6,776 nucleotides of DNA from Gammaproteobacteria bacterium (GTDB lineage: Bacteria > Pseudomonadota > Gammaproteobacteria > Steroidobacterales > Steroidobacteraceae). The notes beneath the pieces are model-generated. The model ran no database searches, was not told where the DNA came from, and was given only the letters and a program-made list of their open reading frames with translations. Position numbers and translations under genes: made by a program. Position 1 is the stretch's first letter. Each line of letters opens with the position of its first letter. This document shows positions 1 to 6,557 of this stretch, piece after piece. The stretch spans positions 1-6,776 of the forward strand of contig JAURMS010000258.1 in the NCBI GenBank assembly GCA_030830595.1. Reading direction: 5' to 3'.

Positions 1-1455
1 ACCAGCGGTGACACCGCAGGGGTAGGCCAGCCAGCTATCGTCATGAATGGAGATTGCCCCGTCCCCGAGGACACGGTAGCCAATGCGCAGGCCATTGCCG
101 CCTCGGAACTTGCCGGCCCCACCCGAATCGGTGATGGTCTCGTAAATGTCGATCCGGAGAGGGAAATAGCTTTCCAGGAACTCGTTGGGTACGTTGGTGA
201 AGGATGGCCACAGGGAATGACCATCCGGACCGTCGCCAAAGGGCTTGCCCGGGATACCGCCAAAGGTAATCTGGTACAGCTGGTACCACTCGCCGTGCTT
301 GTCATAGCCCGAGTACATGAAATGCGGGCTGTCAGAAAAGCCCGCTGCGCACATGAAGGCCGGGTTGCCCTGGCCAAGCAGGCCGCCCAGCACGTCGAAG
401 ATACGACCCAGCGCATGGGTCCGACAGGACAGAGCCGCCGGCTTCATGGGCTTGAGCAGGGTTCCCTTCGGGATCCGTACCTCCATCAGGTCGTAGAAAC
501 CGTCGTTGAACAGGATCTGGGGGTCGAAGACCATGATCATGTACACGCCGGCGAACATCTTGAACATTTCCTCGTTGAGGAGGAAGTTGATCGAAGAGAT
601 GGACTGTGGATCCGTGCCCGTAAAGTCAAAGATGCACAGGTCTCCTTCCCGCCACATCGAACAGGCGATCTTGTACGGCCCCATGCCCATGCCGTCGTCA
701 CAGACGTAGTCTTCGAAGTACTGCTTGGTTTCCGGGACGGTGCGCCGGATCAACTCGCGCATCGCGCGCTTGTTACGCTCCAGCATGGCATCCATGGCCG
801 AATAGAAGATGTCATCACCGAAGCGCTCGGCAATTTCCACACAGCGATTGCCGGCCGTGCGCAGCGCGGCGACGATCGCGTTGAAGTCCGAGTAATTCCA
901 GGTGGGCAGACGGCAATTGTGCAGGACCACCCGCAGCAGATCTTCCTGTAGCTGCCCGCCCTTGACGATCTTGACCGGCGGGACCACGACGCCTTCCTCG
1001 TAGATGGTCCGCGCGTCGGTGGGCAGGGACCCGGGAACCTTGCCACCCACGTCGGTCATGTGCCCGAACATGGCAGACCAGGCAATGATCCTGCCCTGCT
1101 TGTAGATGGGCATCAGCATCAACCAGTCGTTGGCGTGGCTGATGGCCCCGTTGACTGAATACGGATCGTTGGTGAGGAAGATGTCGCCCTCCTCGACCGT
1201 GCCGTCATAACCCTGCATGAAGCCCCAGATGAAGGAACCGAACTGGCCCACCACCATCTTGCCCTCGAGGTTGGCAATCATGGGGAACTCGTCGTGCTGC
1301 TCGCGAATACCCGGCGACATCGCGGTTCGGAACAGGACGGTGTCCATCTCGTAACGCGCGTTGCGTAGTGCGCTCTCGATGATATCGATGGTGACGGTGT
1401 CGACCTTGACCTTGCGGAAGGGCTTCTTGCTACCTTGGATGATCTTGGCTGGCAT
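1..1455 (-). CDS. hyuB: Hydantoinase/oxoprolinase subunit B (HyuB family), partial: C-terminus beyond window
   Basis: This is the B subunit of an ATP-dependent amidohydrolase or carboxylase of the N-methylhydantoinase/5-oxoprolinase/acetone carboxylase superfamily. It partners with the HyuA encoded just upstream: A phosphorylates and B holds the metal-dependent site. The frame is open for 485 residues from ATG at 1455-1453 to the left edge; the family is usually about 520-590 aa, so only the end is missing. Visible hallmarks are VTIDIIESALRNARYEM (res 21-37), LFRTAMSPGIREQHDEFPMI (41-60), GDIFLTNDPY (90-99), candidate metal-site segments SHAND (106-110) and GHMTDVGG (131-138), DARTIYEEG (147-155), DFTGTDPQ (277-284) and GGAGKFRGGNG (445-455). 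The start follows the hyuA stop by 13 nt and has a GGGAG ribosome site, so translation is probably coupled. A basic N-terminal extension of about 17 residues precedes the conserved part. Family assignment is firm; the substrate cannot be read from sequence. Confidence 0.93.
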   Translation of the reverse strand, partial: MPAKIIQGSKKPFRKVKVDTVTIDIIESALRNARYEMDTVLFRTAMSPGIREQHDEFPMIANLEGKMVVGQFGSFIWGFMQGYDGTVEEGDIFLTNDPYSVNGAISHANDWLMLMPIYKQGRIIAWSAMFGHMTDVGGKVPGSLPTDARTIYEEGVVVPPVKIVKGGQLQEDLLRVVLHNCRLPTWNYSDFNAIVAALRTAGNRCVEIAERFGDDIFYSAMDAMLERNKRAMRELIRRTVPETKQYFEDYVCDDGMGMGPYKIACSMWREGDLCIFDFTGTDPQSISSINFLLNEEMFKMFAGVYMIMVFDPQILFNDGFYDLMEVRIPKGTLLKPMKPAALSCRTHALGRIFDVLGGLLGQGNPAFMCAAGFSDSPHFMYSGYDKHGEWYQLYQITFGGIPGKPFGDGPDGHSLWPSFTNVPNEFLESYFPLRIDIYETITDSGGAGKFRGGNGLRIGYRVLGDGAISIHDDSWLAYPCGVTAG

Positions 1456-1468
1456 GGCTCAGTCTCCC

Positions 1469-3580
1469 TTATTTCCGACCCTTCGACTTTCGAACAATAC
1501 GCTTCGGCGCGCCCTTCAGGCCCTTATGGCCATCCGGGTAGATGAGCAGGTTGCCCAACTTGTCGACCAGCGCGGTGTGCTTGGGCAGGACCACGGTGGT
1601 CGAGTCCATTTCCATGACGATGGCCGGACCCTTGACCCGGTTGCCGGCCTTCAGGCGGGCACGGTCGTAGACCGTGGCCTTGACCTTGCGCCCGTCCATG
1701 TAAGAGGCCTGGCTGCCGACTGCCGCCTTGGCTGGGTCCGAGGTGCCGGCCGCGATCTTTCGGCGGGTGACCTTGATGCCCTTGCCCTGGACCACGGCGC
1801 GCAGCGCCACGAATTCATGTTCCAGGGGCAGCGCAAAGGTAAACAATCGCTTGTGTTCTTCGTCGAACGGCTCCGAGATGGCCTTAAGCCCACGTCGCCG
1901 CAGGTCCTCGAGCTTGATGTCCACGGTGAGCCGCAGACCCTGCCCGTGATAGCGGACGTCGACCTGAAAGGAGCGTTGCATCTCGGAACGGGGCACCTTC
2001 TCACGCTCGAGTGCCTTGGCGGCTGTATTCGAGAGCTTGTCGAGGATCTTGAGGATCTCGTCCGAGCTGGTCTCCGAGAACTTGCGGATGTAGGTGCGAG
2101 CAGATTCGTCGCGGACCGCCGTGGTCGCGTCCCCGAGCGCACACAGCACGCCCGGGCCTGGAGGAATGATGGTAGGCCATGAGCCCAGGAGCCTCGACAG
2201 GGCGTTGGCATGCAGCGGGCCCGCGCCACCAAAGCCGATCAGGGCGTAATCGCGCGGATCGTGGCCCTGCTCAACGGAGACCAGGCGAAGTGCTCCGACC
2301 ATGTTCTCGTTGACGATGTCGTAGATGCCCAGCGCGGCATCGTGGGTGGTCTTGCCGAGCGCGGCGCCAACCTTGGCCACTGCCTTCTCTGCCAGGTCGC
2401 GCCGCAACTCCATATCGCCGCCGAGGCGCTGCATGGCCGGCAGGTACCCGAGCACCACGTTGGCATCGGTTACGGTGGGTTCCTCGCCTCCCCGGCCGTA
2501 GGCGGCAGGCCCCGGGTCTGCACCTGCCGACTGCGGTCCAACTCTCAGGGCCTTGGTCAGCTCGGGGACGTGGGCGATGGAGCCCCCGCCCGCGCCGACG
2601 GTGCGAATGTCTACCGAACTGGCCCGCACCGTGACGTCACCGACCGTGGTTTCGCGGCGCAGGCGGGGCTCGCCGCCGTTGATGAGGGCTACGTCGGTGG
2701 AGGTGCCGCCCACGTCGACCGTCAGCAGGTTGGGAAATCCTGCCTGCAGGGCCACCCATAGTGCGCCGGTGACACCTCCTGCGGGTCCTGACATCAGCAG
2801 GTTCACCGGGTATTCCTCTGCCGATTTTGCCGAGGACAGGCCACCGTCCGAGCGCAGGATATGCAACTTGACCGAGCCTGCCCGGGAGGCCAGCTTGGTC
2901 TGCAGGTTCTTGACGTAGCGCTGGACCACCGGACGCACATAGGAGTTCGCCACCGTGGTGACGGTCCGCTCGTACTCCTGCATCTCCGGCACGACGTTCG
3001 ACGACAGGGACACCGGCACGCCGGGCATGACCTCCGCAGCAATATCCCGAACGCGCCTCTCATGCGCGTCGTTCGCGAATGCGTTGATGAGGGACACCGT
3101 CAGGGCCTCGATCTGCTTCCCCTTCAGGCTCTCGAGGGAGCGCCGCAGCGCCTGTTCATTGAGGGGCCGGACCACGTCACCGCGGGCACCGACCCGCTCA
3201 TCCGCCTCGATGGTGAGCGCCAAGGGCGCCATGGGCAGCGACTTGTTGTAGATGACCCAGCCACCGAGCCCGCCCGGCACGAACGAGCGGGCAATCTGCA
3301 GGACCTGCCGGTAGCCCTTGGTGGTGACCAGGCCGACCCGCGCGCCGGATCCGGTGAGCACCGTGTTGGTGGCCACGGTGGTGCCATGCATGACGTGGCT
3401 GATCTCTTTGGGGCTGATGGCAGCAAGGCCGCAGACCCGCTCGAGGCCATTCAACACACCGATAGACTGGTCAGCGGGGGTACTCGGCACTTTTGCCGTC
3501 CAGGTCTGCCCCGTCTTTTCGTTCACCAGCAGCAGGTCGGTGAAGGTTCCGCCCACGTCGACGCCAAGCCGATATGTCAT
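1469..3580 (-). CDS. hyuA: Hydantoinase/oxoprolinase subunit A (HyuA family), ATP-dependent
   Basis: This is the ATP-using subunit of a HyuAB-type enzyme. Relatives open cyclic amides (N-methylhydantoin, 5-oxoproline, lactams) or carboxylate ketones (acetone carboxylase) at the cost of ATP in the cytoplasm. The 703-aa protein has the full family length. The N-terminal actin-like nucleotide-binding domain starts with GVDVGGTFTD (res 6-15) and HGTTVATNTVLTGSGA (65-80). Then come EYERTVTTVANSYVRP (202-217), LLMSGPAGGVTGA (261-273), the second phosphate loop TVDVGGTSTDVALI (287-300), TVGAGGGSIAHV (327-338), SAGADPGPAAYGRGG (351-365), TDANVVLGYLP (371-381) and GFGGAGPLHA (449-458). A C-terminal domain (about 505-685) ends in a lysine/arginine-rich tail (686-703). 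The start at 3580 places the P-loop at residue 6, as usual, with GGGG at 3588-3591 as a ribosome site. It lies 43 nt after the lyase gene and 13 nt before hyuB, so it sits mid-operon. Confidence 0.95.
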   Translation of the reverse strand: MTYRLGVDVGGTFTDLLLVNEKTGQTWTAKVPSTPADQSIGVLNGLERVCGLAAISPKEISHVMHGTTVATNTVLTGSGARVGLVTTKGYRQVLQIARSFVPGGLGGWVIYNKSLPMAPLALTIEADERVGARGDVVRPLNEQALRRSLESLKGKQIEALTVSLINAFANDAHERRVRDIAAEVMPGVPVSLSSNVVPEMQEYERTVTTVANSYVRPVVQRYVKNLQTKLASRAGSVKLHILRSDGGLSSAKSAEEYPVNLLMSGPAGGVTGALWVALQAGFPNLLTVDVGGTSTDVALINGGEPRLRRETTVGDVTVRASSVDIRTVGAGGGSIAHVPELTKALRVGPQSAGADPGPAAYGRGGEEPTVTDANVVLGYLPAMQRLGGDMELRRDLAEKAVAKVGAALGKTTHDAALGIYDIVNENMVGALRLVSVEQGHDPRDYALIGFGGAGPLHANALSRLLGSWPTIIPPGPGVLCALGDATTAVRDESARTYIRKFSETSSDEILKILDKLSNTAAKALEREKVPRSEMQRSFQVDVRYHGQGLRLTVDIKLEDLRRRGLKAISEPFDEEHKRLFTFALPLEHEFVALRAVVQGKGIKVTRRKIAAGTSDPAKAAVGSQASYMDGRKVKATVYDRARLKAGNRVKGPAIVMEMDSTTVVLPKHTALVDKLGNLLIYPDGHKGLKGAPKRIVRKSKGRK

Positions 3581-3623
3581 GCACTTACCCCAGGTTAAGT
3601 CGCCGTTGAATCATTATGCTGCC

Positions 3624-4535
3624 TCAGGCTGCCCGGGCCGGAAATCCACCGGCCTTCACCAGCATGCCAGGCACGTTCCTGCCGAGCTGATCCTGCAACC
3701 AGCGCCCCGTTGCGACAGTCTTGTCCAGGTCAACGTGGGTCTCGACGCCCATCCGTTGCAGCATGTACAGCAGGTCTTCGGTGGGAATGTTGCCCGTTGC
3801 CGCCGGCGCGAACGGACAGCCGCCGATCCCGCCAATGCTCGCATCCAAAGTGGTCACGCCCGCCTCGACTGCGGCGTAAGCATTCGCCAGCCCAGTGTTT
3901 CGGGTATTGTGGAAATGGCAGCGGAGCGGCATGTCGGGCAGCGCCGCCCGCAGCCGACCGAGCAGGTCGGTGACCTGGCTGGGTACGCCCACGCCGATGG
4001 TGTCGGCGATGGCAATCTCATGCGGCTTGCCCTCCGCGGCCCGCAGGGCCAGTTCGACCACCCGAGCCGGATCCACTTCGCCCTCGAAAGGGCAGCCAAA
4101 TGCGGCCGAGATAGTGACCTGTGGACGGATACCGGCCGAATGTGCGGCCTTGGCAATGTCCAGCCAGTCGGCCACCGATTGCTCGCTGGATACGCCCTGA
4201 TTGCGCTGGTTGAAGGTATCGCTGGCCACGATGGCCATGCCGATCTCGTTGCAGCCCGCCGCGGCCGCGCGATCGAAACCCCGCCGGTTCAGCACCAGTC
4301 CGACGTAATGCACGCCCGGGCGGCGGTCGAGGGCTGCCAGCACCGCCTCGGCATCAGCCATTTGCGGCACCCGCTTGGGATTGACGAAACTCGCGACCTC
4401 CAGGCGACGCAGGCCGGCATCGATGGCGCGCTGGATGAACTCGACTTTGGCCGCAGTCGGGAACACGCTAGGCTCGTTCTGCAAGCCGTCTCGTGGCCCC
4501 ACTTCGACGATTTCCACGGTCCTGGTGCGCACCAT
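3624..4535 (-). CDS. HMG-CoA lyase family acyl-CoA lyase (DRE-TIM barrel)
   Basis: The family cleaves 3-hydroxy-3-methylglutaryl-CoA to acetoacetate and acetyl-CoA, or related 3-hydroxyacyl-CoAs such as citramalyl-CoA, using a divalent metal. The 303-aa product has normal length. Key residues line up with human HMG-CoA lyase with identical spacing: R15/D16 (human R41/D42) in GPRDGLQNE, E46 in EVASFVNP, D178 in ADTIGVG (D204), H207 and H209 (H233/H235), the active-site cysteine C240 in GGCPFAPAATGN (C266), N249 (N275) and E253 in TED (E279). The second-histidine motif is HFHNT instead of the usual HxHDT, so substrate preference may differ from true HMG-CoA. ATG at 4535 is chosen because it lies just before the conserved VEIVEVGPRDG, has GAGGA 3-4 nt upstream, and lies downstream of the likely promoter. 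An in-frame ATG at 4595 would add 20 unconserved residues. It is the first gene of the minus-strand operon with hyuAB. Family firm; exact substrate open. Confidence 0.92.
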   Translation of the reverse strand: MVRTRTVEIVEVGPRDGLQNEPSVFPTAAKVEFIQRAIDAGLRRLEVASFVNPKRVPQMADAEAVLAALDRRPGVHYVGLVLNRRGFDRAAAAGCNEIGMAIVASDTFNQRNQGVSSEQSVADWLDIAKAAHSAGIRPQVTISAAFGCPFEGEVDPARVVELALRAAEGKPHEIAIADTIGVGVPSQVTDLLGRLRAALPDMPLRCHFHNTRNTGLANAYAAVEAGVTTLDASIGGIGGCPFAPAATGNIPTEDLLYMLQRMGVETHVDLDKTVATGRWLQDQLGRNVPGMLVKAGGFPARAA

Positions 4536-4562
4536 CGGTCCTCGTAAACCGTAGGAGCGCCG

Positions 4563-4592
4563 ATTGTATACACAGAACCCAGCGCTGCCCAA
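4563..4592 (-). promoter_or_regulatory. Candidate sigma70-type promoter for lyase-hyuA-hyuB operon
   Basis: On the minus strand, -35 TTGGGC (4592-4587, three of six consensus bases) and -10 TACAAT (4568-4563, five of six) are separated by 18 bp. Transcription would begin near 4556, giving a leader of about 20 nt before the ATG at 4535. The strong -10 and weak -35 suggest a regulated promoter. Initiation there would exclude the alternative lyase start at 4595. Confidence 0.4.
4565..4572. promoter_or_regulatory. TGTATACA palindrome, candidate GntR-type operator
   Basis: This is a perfect 8-bp palindrome, and with flanks it reads ATTGTATACACA (4563-4574). It resembles the TTGTATACAA-type cores of operators bound by GntR-family repressors, for example the Bacillus subtilis gluconate operator. 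It overlaps the minus-strand -10, where a bound repressor would block RNA polymerase. The resemblance is seen directly; the binding protein is inferred and no regulator gene is in the window. Confidence 0.35.
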
Positions 4593-4612
4593 CACGTTGT
4601 GCGGCGACCGCC

Positions 4613-4641
4613 TTGACGCCTCCCGGAGCCACGGCTATACA
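4613..4641 (+). promoter_or_regulatory. Candidate sigma70-type promoter for CoA-transferase/amidohydrolase genes
   Basis: TTGACG (4613-4618, five of six -35 consensus bases) is followed by an optimal 17-bp spacer and TATACA (4636-4641, four of six). Transcription would start near 4648, leaving about 33 nt of leader containing the TGGAG ribosome site (4668-4672). The -10 lies inside the inverted repeat GGCTATACAGCC (4633-4644), which is palindromic at 10 of 12 positions. Confidence 0.5.
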
Positions 4642-4680
4642 GCCCCCTTTGCCACTACATCCTCGTCTGGAGCCACATCC

Positions 4681-5889
4681 ATGAACCCGTCCGACTTCCA
4701 GAATGGTCCACTCAGCGACCTGCGCGTCATCGAAATGGGGACCCTGCTCGCGGGACCCTTCTGCGGTCAGGTACTGGGTGACATGGGCGCGGAAGTGATC
4801 AAGGTCGAGCCGCCCAACCAGGGCGACCCGATGCGGGTCTGGGGCAGGCAGAAACAGGGCGAGCCGTCATTGTGGTGGCCGGTGGTCGGTCGCAACAAGA
4901 AGGCGGTCACCCTCGACCTGCGTCAGCCTGCGGGCCAGGAGGTGCTGCGTGAACTGGTGGCCAAGGCAGATTTCCTGCTCGAAAATTTCCGCCCCGGTAC
5001 GCTGGAAAAATGGGGACTGGGCTGGGAGCAAATCAGCGCCATCAACCCGCGCCTGATCATGATCAGGGTCTCGGGCTTTGGCCAGACCGGGCCCTACTCC
5101 CGTCAGGCCGGTTTCGGCGCCATCGGCGAGGCCATGGGCGGGCTGCGCTACGTGGTCGGTGACCCGAGCACGCCTCCTTCGCGGATGGGTATCTCGATCG
5201 GCGACTCCCTGGCTGCGACCTTTGCTGCGGTGGGTGCCCTGTCCGCCCTCCACTACCGGGAAAAGACCGGCCGTGGCCAAGTGGTGGACTCGGCCATCTA
5301 CGAGGCCGTCCTGAACATGATGGAATCGCTGATCACGGAGTACGACAAGACCGGCTACGTCCGCGAGCGCACCGGGGCCATCCTGCCGAACGTTGCGCCC
5401 TCCAACGTCTATCCCACCAACGACGGACTGGTGCTGATTGCCGCCAACCAGGATACGGTATTTGGGCGGTTGTGCGAGGCCATGGGGCAACCTGGATTGG
5501 CCTCGGACGCGCGCTACGTCAGCCATCAGGCTCGGGGCACCCATCAGCAGCAACTGGACGACCTGATCGGTGCCTGGACCTCTACCCTGACCACCCGCGC
5601 GGTGTTGGACCTGATGGACACCCATGGTGTGCCGGCGGGCCAGATTTACCGGGCGCCGGAGATGCTCGCAGATCCGCACTTTGCGGCGCGTAACGCCATC
5701 GTCACGACCCAGCATCCGCATTTCGGTGAACTCAAGATGCAGAACGTGGCACCCAAGCTGTCGGAAACCCCAGGCAGCATTCGCTCGGCCTCCCCCGGCC
5801 TCGGCCAGCACAACGATGACGTATTCCTCCGTCTGTTGGGGATGGACCCTGAGCGTTATCGGCAACTCTGCGCCGACAAGGTGATCTGA
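4681..5889 (+). CDS. Class III (CaiB/BaiF family) acyl-CoA transferase
   Basis: The family moves CoA from a donor such as succinyl-CoA or formyl-CoA to a carboxylic acid through an aspartyl-anhydride intermediate in the cytoplasm. The 402-aa product has the usual length. It shows LSDLRVIEMGTLLAGPFCGQ (res 11-30), LGDMGAEVIKVEPPNQGDPMR (32-52, two abutting family segments), NKKAVTLDL (72-80), ADFLLENFRPGTLEKWGL (96-113), SGFGQTGPYS (131-140), the likely catalytic Asp175 in GISIGDSLA (170-178), TGRGQVVDSAIYEAV (196-210) and GVPAGQIY (316-323). The region around 218-262 (ITEYDKTGY, APSNVYP, IAAN) resembles enzymes that use succinyl-CoA with branched dicarboxylates such as citramalate or HMG; this is a recollection-level resemblance. 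The ATG at 4681 is preferred: it has TGGAG eight nt upstream and immediately precedes conserved sequence. An in-frame ATG at 4564 would add 39 unconserved residues and would span the promoter. The stop overlaps the next start (TGATG), so the pair is translationally coupled. Confidence 0.93.
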   Translation: MNPSDFQNGPLSDLRVIEMGTLLAGPFCGQVLGDMGAEVIKVEPPNQGDPMRVWGRQKQGEPSLWWPVVGRNKKAVTLDLRQPAGQEVLRELVAKADFLLENFRPGTLEKWGLGWEQISAINPRLIMIRVSGFGQTGPYSRQAGFGAIGEAMGGLRYVVGDPSTPPSRMGISIGDSLAATFAAVGALSALHYREKTGRGQVVDSAIYEAVLNMMESLITEYDKTGYVRERTGAILPNVAPSNVYPTNDGLVLIAANQDTVFGRLCEAMGQPGLASDARYVSHQARGTHQQQLDDLIGAWTSTLTTRAVLDLMDTHGVPAGQIYRAPEMLADPHFAARNAIVTTQHPHFGELKMQNVAPKLSETPGSIRSASPGLGQHNDDVFLRLLGMDPERYRQLCADKVI

Positions 5890-6557
5890 TGGCGGAAACC
5901 CTGGAGCAGAATTACGCCCGCGGCGGGTTCAGGCAAAGCCTGGCAGCGGGGCAACGCCCGGCGCTGTTGATCGTTGATTTCGTCCGAGCCTATCTGCTGG
6001 AGCGCTCCCCACTGTTTGGGGGTGCGGGCTGCCTGGCGGCCCTGGAGGGGGCCCGCAGCCTGCTGGAAGCGGCCCGCTCGGCGAACGTTCCGGTCCTGCA
6101 CACCAATGTTGCATTCCAGTCCGGCGGCCAGGACGGAGGCGTCTTTTTCCGTAAGGTCCCGGCCCTGACGTGCTTCGAGGCCGGTCATGCCGATCCGGAA
6201 TTGGCCGCGTTTGCCGAGGGCCTGGAGCCTAGGTCAGGGGAAGTGGTGATCACCAAGCGCTACGCGAGCGCGTTTTTTGCCACCCACCTGGCGGCAACCC
6301 TTACCTCGATGGGCCGAGACACCCTGCTGATCGCAGGAGTCTCTACCAGCGGATGCATCCGGGCGACCGCGGTGGATTGCTGCCAGCATGGCTTCATCCC
6401 CTGGGTCGTCCGGGAGGCGGTCGGCGACCGCGCTCCCGGACCTCATGAGGCCAATCTGTTCGATCTGCAGGCCAAATATGCCGAGGTCGTCCCGCTGGAA
6501 GTGGCCGTCTCTTACGTTACGGCGATTTCTGCGGGCAAGGATCAGCCGGCGACCTGA
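5889..6557 (+). CDS. Isochorismatase-family amidohydrolase (N-carbamoylsarcosine amidase/maleamate hydrolase-like)
   Basis: This is a 222-aa cysteine hydrolase of the isochorismatase-like superfamily. The triad is visible as D30 in ALLIVDF (res 25-31), K123 in VITKRYASAFF (120-130) and nucleophile C156 in IAGVSTSGCIRATAVD (148-163). The spacings D-K 93 and K-C 33 equal those I recall for Arthrobacter N-carbamoylsarcosine amidase (D51, K144, C177). The lead-in NYARGGF...GQRPALLIVDF also suits the carbamoylsarcosine amidase/maleamate amidohydrolase branch better than true isochorismatases, and no aryl-carrier domain is present. Such enzymes release ammonia from N-carbamoyl or half-amide substrates. 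Start ATG 5889 overlaps the CoA-transferase stop by one base, so it probably relies on coupled translation. Its 3' end overlaps the convergent TPR gene by 16 bp. Together with HyuAB it could act on a ring-opened amide. The precise substrate is not determined by sequence. Confidence 0.9.
   Translation: MAETLEQNYARGGFRQSLAAGQRPALLIVDFVRAYLLERSPLFGGAGCLAALEGARSLLEAARSANVPVLHTNVAFQSGGQDGGVFFRKVPALTCFEAGHADPELAAFAEGLEPRSGEVVITKRYASAFFATHLAATLTSMGRDTLLIAGVSTSGCIRATAVDCCQHGFIPWVVREAVGDRAPGPHEANLFDLQAKYAEVVPLEVAVSYVTAISAGKDQPAT

Larger units (their letters stand above)
4536..4680. promoter_or_regulatory. Divergent intergenic control region
   Basis: This is the only sizeable non-coding stretch in the window (145 bp). 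It separates the minus-strand lyase-hyuA-hyuB genes from the plus-strand CoA-transferase and amidohydrolase genes. It holds two back-to-back promoter candidates whose -35 hexamers are 20 bp apart, a TGTATACA palindrome, a related imperfect palindrome, and a small CAAC-N2-GTTG inverted repeat at 4590-4599 between the promoters. The layout suggests coordinate control of both arms by a regulator encoded elsewhere. Confidence 0.75.

Noticed and set aside
43..951. 302-codon open frame on the plus strand
   Set aside because: It lies antisense to hyuB, whose conserved motifs run through it. The translation has no recognisable domain and its length is explained by high GC content.
2861..3598. 245-codon plus-strand frame, plus overlapping long frame 3318-4547
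   Set aside because: Both are antisense shadows of hyuA and the lyase gene. They are His/Asp/Gly-rich mirror translations without motifs, and no ribosome site was noted.
4536..4595. Upstream start (ATG at 4595) for the lyase
   Set aside because: It adds 20 unconserved residues, would lie upstream of the predicted transcript start, and the ATG at 4535 has a GAGGA ribosome site.
4590..4599. CAAC-N2-GTTG inverted repeat between the two promoters as an operator
   Set aside because: The arms are only 4 bp and the wider sequence is poorly symmetric. It is expected by chance too often to be listed as a site of its own.
4564..4680. Upstream start (ATG at 4564) for the CoA-transferase
   Set aside because: The extra 39 residues are unconserved, they would cover the promoter, and the ATG at 4681 has a well-spaced TGGAG.
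4867..5865. 332-codon minus-strand frame
   Set aside because: It is antisense to the CoA-transferase, whose full set of family motifs confirms the plus strand; this frame shows none.
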